NCBI GenBank assembly: GCA_902786365.1
Contig: CADACD010000025.1
Location: 1-35,419 of the forward strand
Length of the DNA stretch: 35,419 bases
Reading direction: 5' to 3'
Origin: an uncultured Lachnospiraceae bacterium
Lineage (GTDB): Bacteria; Bacillota; Clostridia; Lachnospirales; Lachnospiraceae
In this document: positions 35,362 through 35,419 of the stretch, piece after piece
How the letters are laid out: the number at the start of each line of letters is the position of its first letter
Numbering within the stretch: position 1 is the stretch's first letter
Program-made: the position numbers and the translations under genes
The notes under the pieces: generated by a model
What the model was told of the DNA's origin: nothing
What the model saw: the letters and a program-made list of their open reading frames with translations, nothing else
Databases searched by the model: none

Positions 35362-35390
35362 TTGCATGTCACGAAATGACCCATTATAAT
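35362..35390 (+). promoter_or_regulatory. Promoter with internal dyad before the next element gene
   Basis: TTGCAT (35362-35367), 17 nt, TATAAT (35385-35390). The spacer holds the inverted repeat GTCA-CGAAA-TGAC (35368-35380). AAAGGA at 35412-35417 is the ribosome binding site of a gene that begins beyond the window. Confidence 0.65.
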
Positions 35391-35419
35391 GTCAATAAAA
35401 CTATAAAAAAGAAAGGACC

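Noticed and set aside
34905-35384. 159-codon minus-strand frame opposite the RepA-like gene
   Set aside because: Antisense of a clear ATPase reading frame; no promoter, ribosome binding site or homology.

Overview
The window is AT-rich and comes from a low-GC Gram-positive bacterium of the class Clostridia, most likely a gut Lachnospiraceae (Roseburia / Agathobacter / Lachnospira-like). This rests on gene order, strong AAAGGAGG ribosome binding sites, zinc-type S14 and L36, the map-KOW protein-infA-rpmJ arrangement, ECF transporter genes after rplQ, and an L17 with internal insertions. The genus is a guess; no 16S gene is present.

Region 1 (1-9100) holds housekeeping genes that are mostly transcribed singly: a broken ABC-ATPase remnant, tcdA (t6A modification), a rhodanese-PP-loop fusion related to TtcA, a stand-alone glutamate-cysteine ligase, an Asp-rich lipoprotein, serS, a small uncharacterised protein, and on the minus strand an RlmI/RlmK-like methyltransferase. 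Several have clear sigma-A promoters with 17-nt spacers and hairpin terminators.

Region 2 (9100-26850) is the S10-spc-alpha ribosomal superoperon: rpsJ-rplC-rplD-rplW-rplB-rpsS-rplV-rpsC-rplP-rpmC-rpsQ-rplN-rplX-rplE-rpsZ-rpsH-rplF-rplR-rpsE-rpmD-rplO-secY-adk-map-KOW protein-infA-rpmJ-rpsM-rpsK-rpsD-rpoA-rplQ. It opens with a promoter and a long structured leader, has a second promoter before rpmJ, and ends at a terminator after rplQ. The compact layout is broken by a tandem array of about 76-77-bp hairpin-bearing repeats between rplW and rplB, a degenerate copy between rpmC and rpsQ, and structured gaps before rplC, rpsC, adk and rpsM.

Region 3 (26850-32370) carries an ECF transporter energizing module in which the two ATPases are fused into one 600-residue protein, ecfT, a four-cysteine small protein, truA, and then rplM-rpsI behind a perfect-consensus promoter and a candidate L13-type leader.

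Region 4 (about 32190-35419) is the left end of an integrated mobile element next to the 3' end of rpsI. It has a tyrosine integrase and an XRE repressor on the minus strand, divergent from an excisionase-like gene and a RepA-like AAA ATPase on the plus strand. The ATPase gene has one in-frame amber codon where a glutamine is expected. Three 11-bp iterons lie between rpsI and the integrase. The element continues beyond the window.

No tRNA, rRNA, CRISPR array or intact transposase was seen. The most unusual items are the hairpin repeats inside the S10 operon, the amber-interrupted ATPase in an element beside rpsI, the fused EcfA, and the candidate pseudoknot leader before rpsM.
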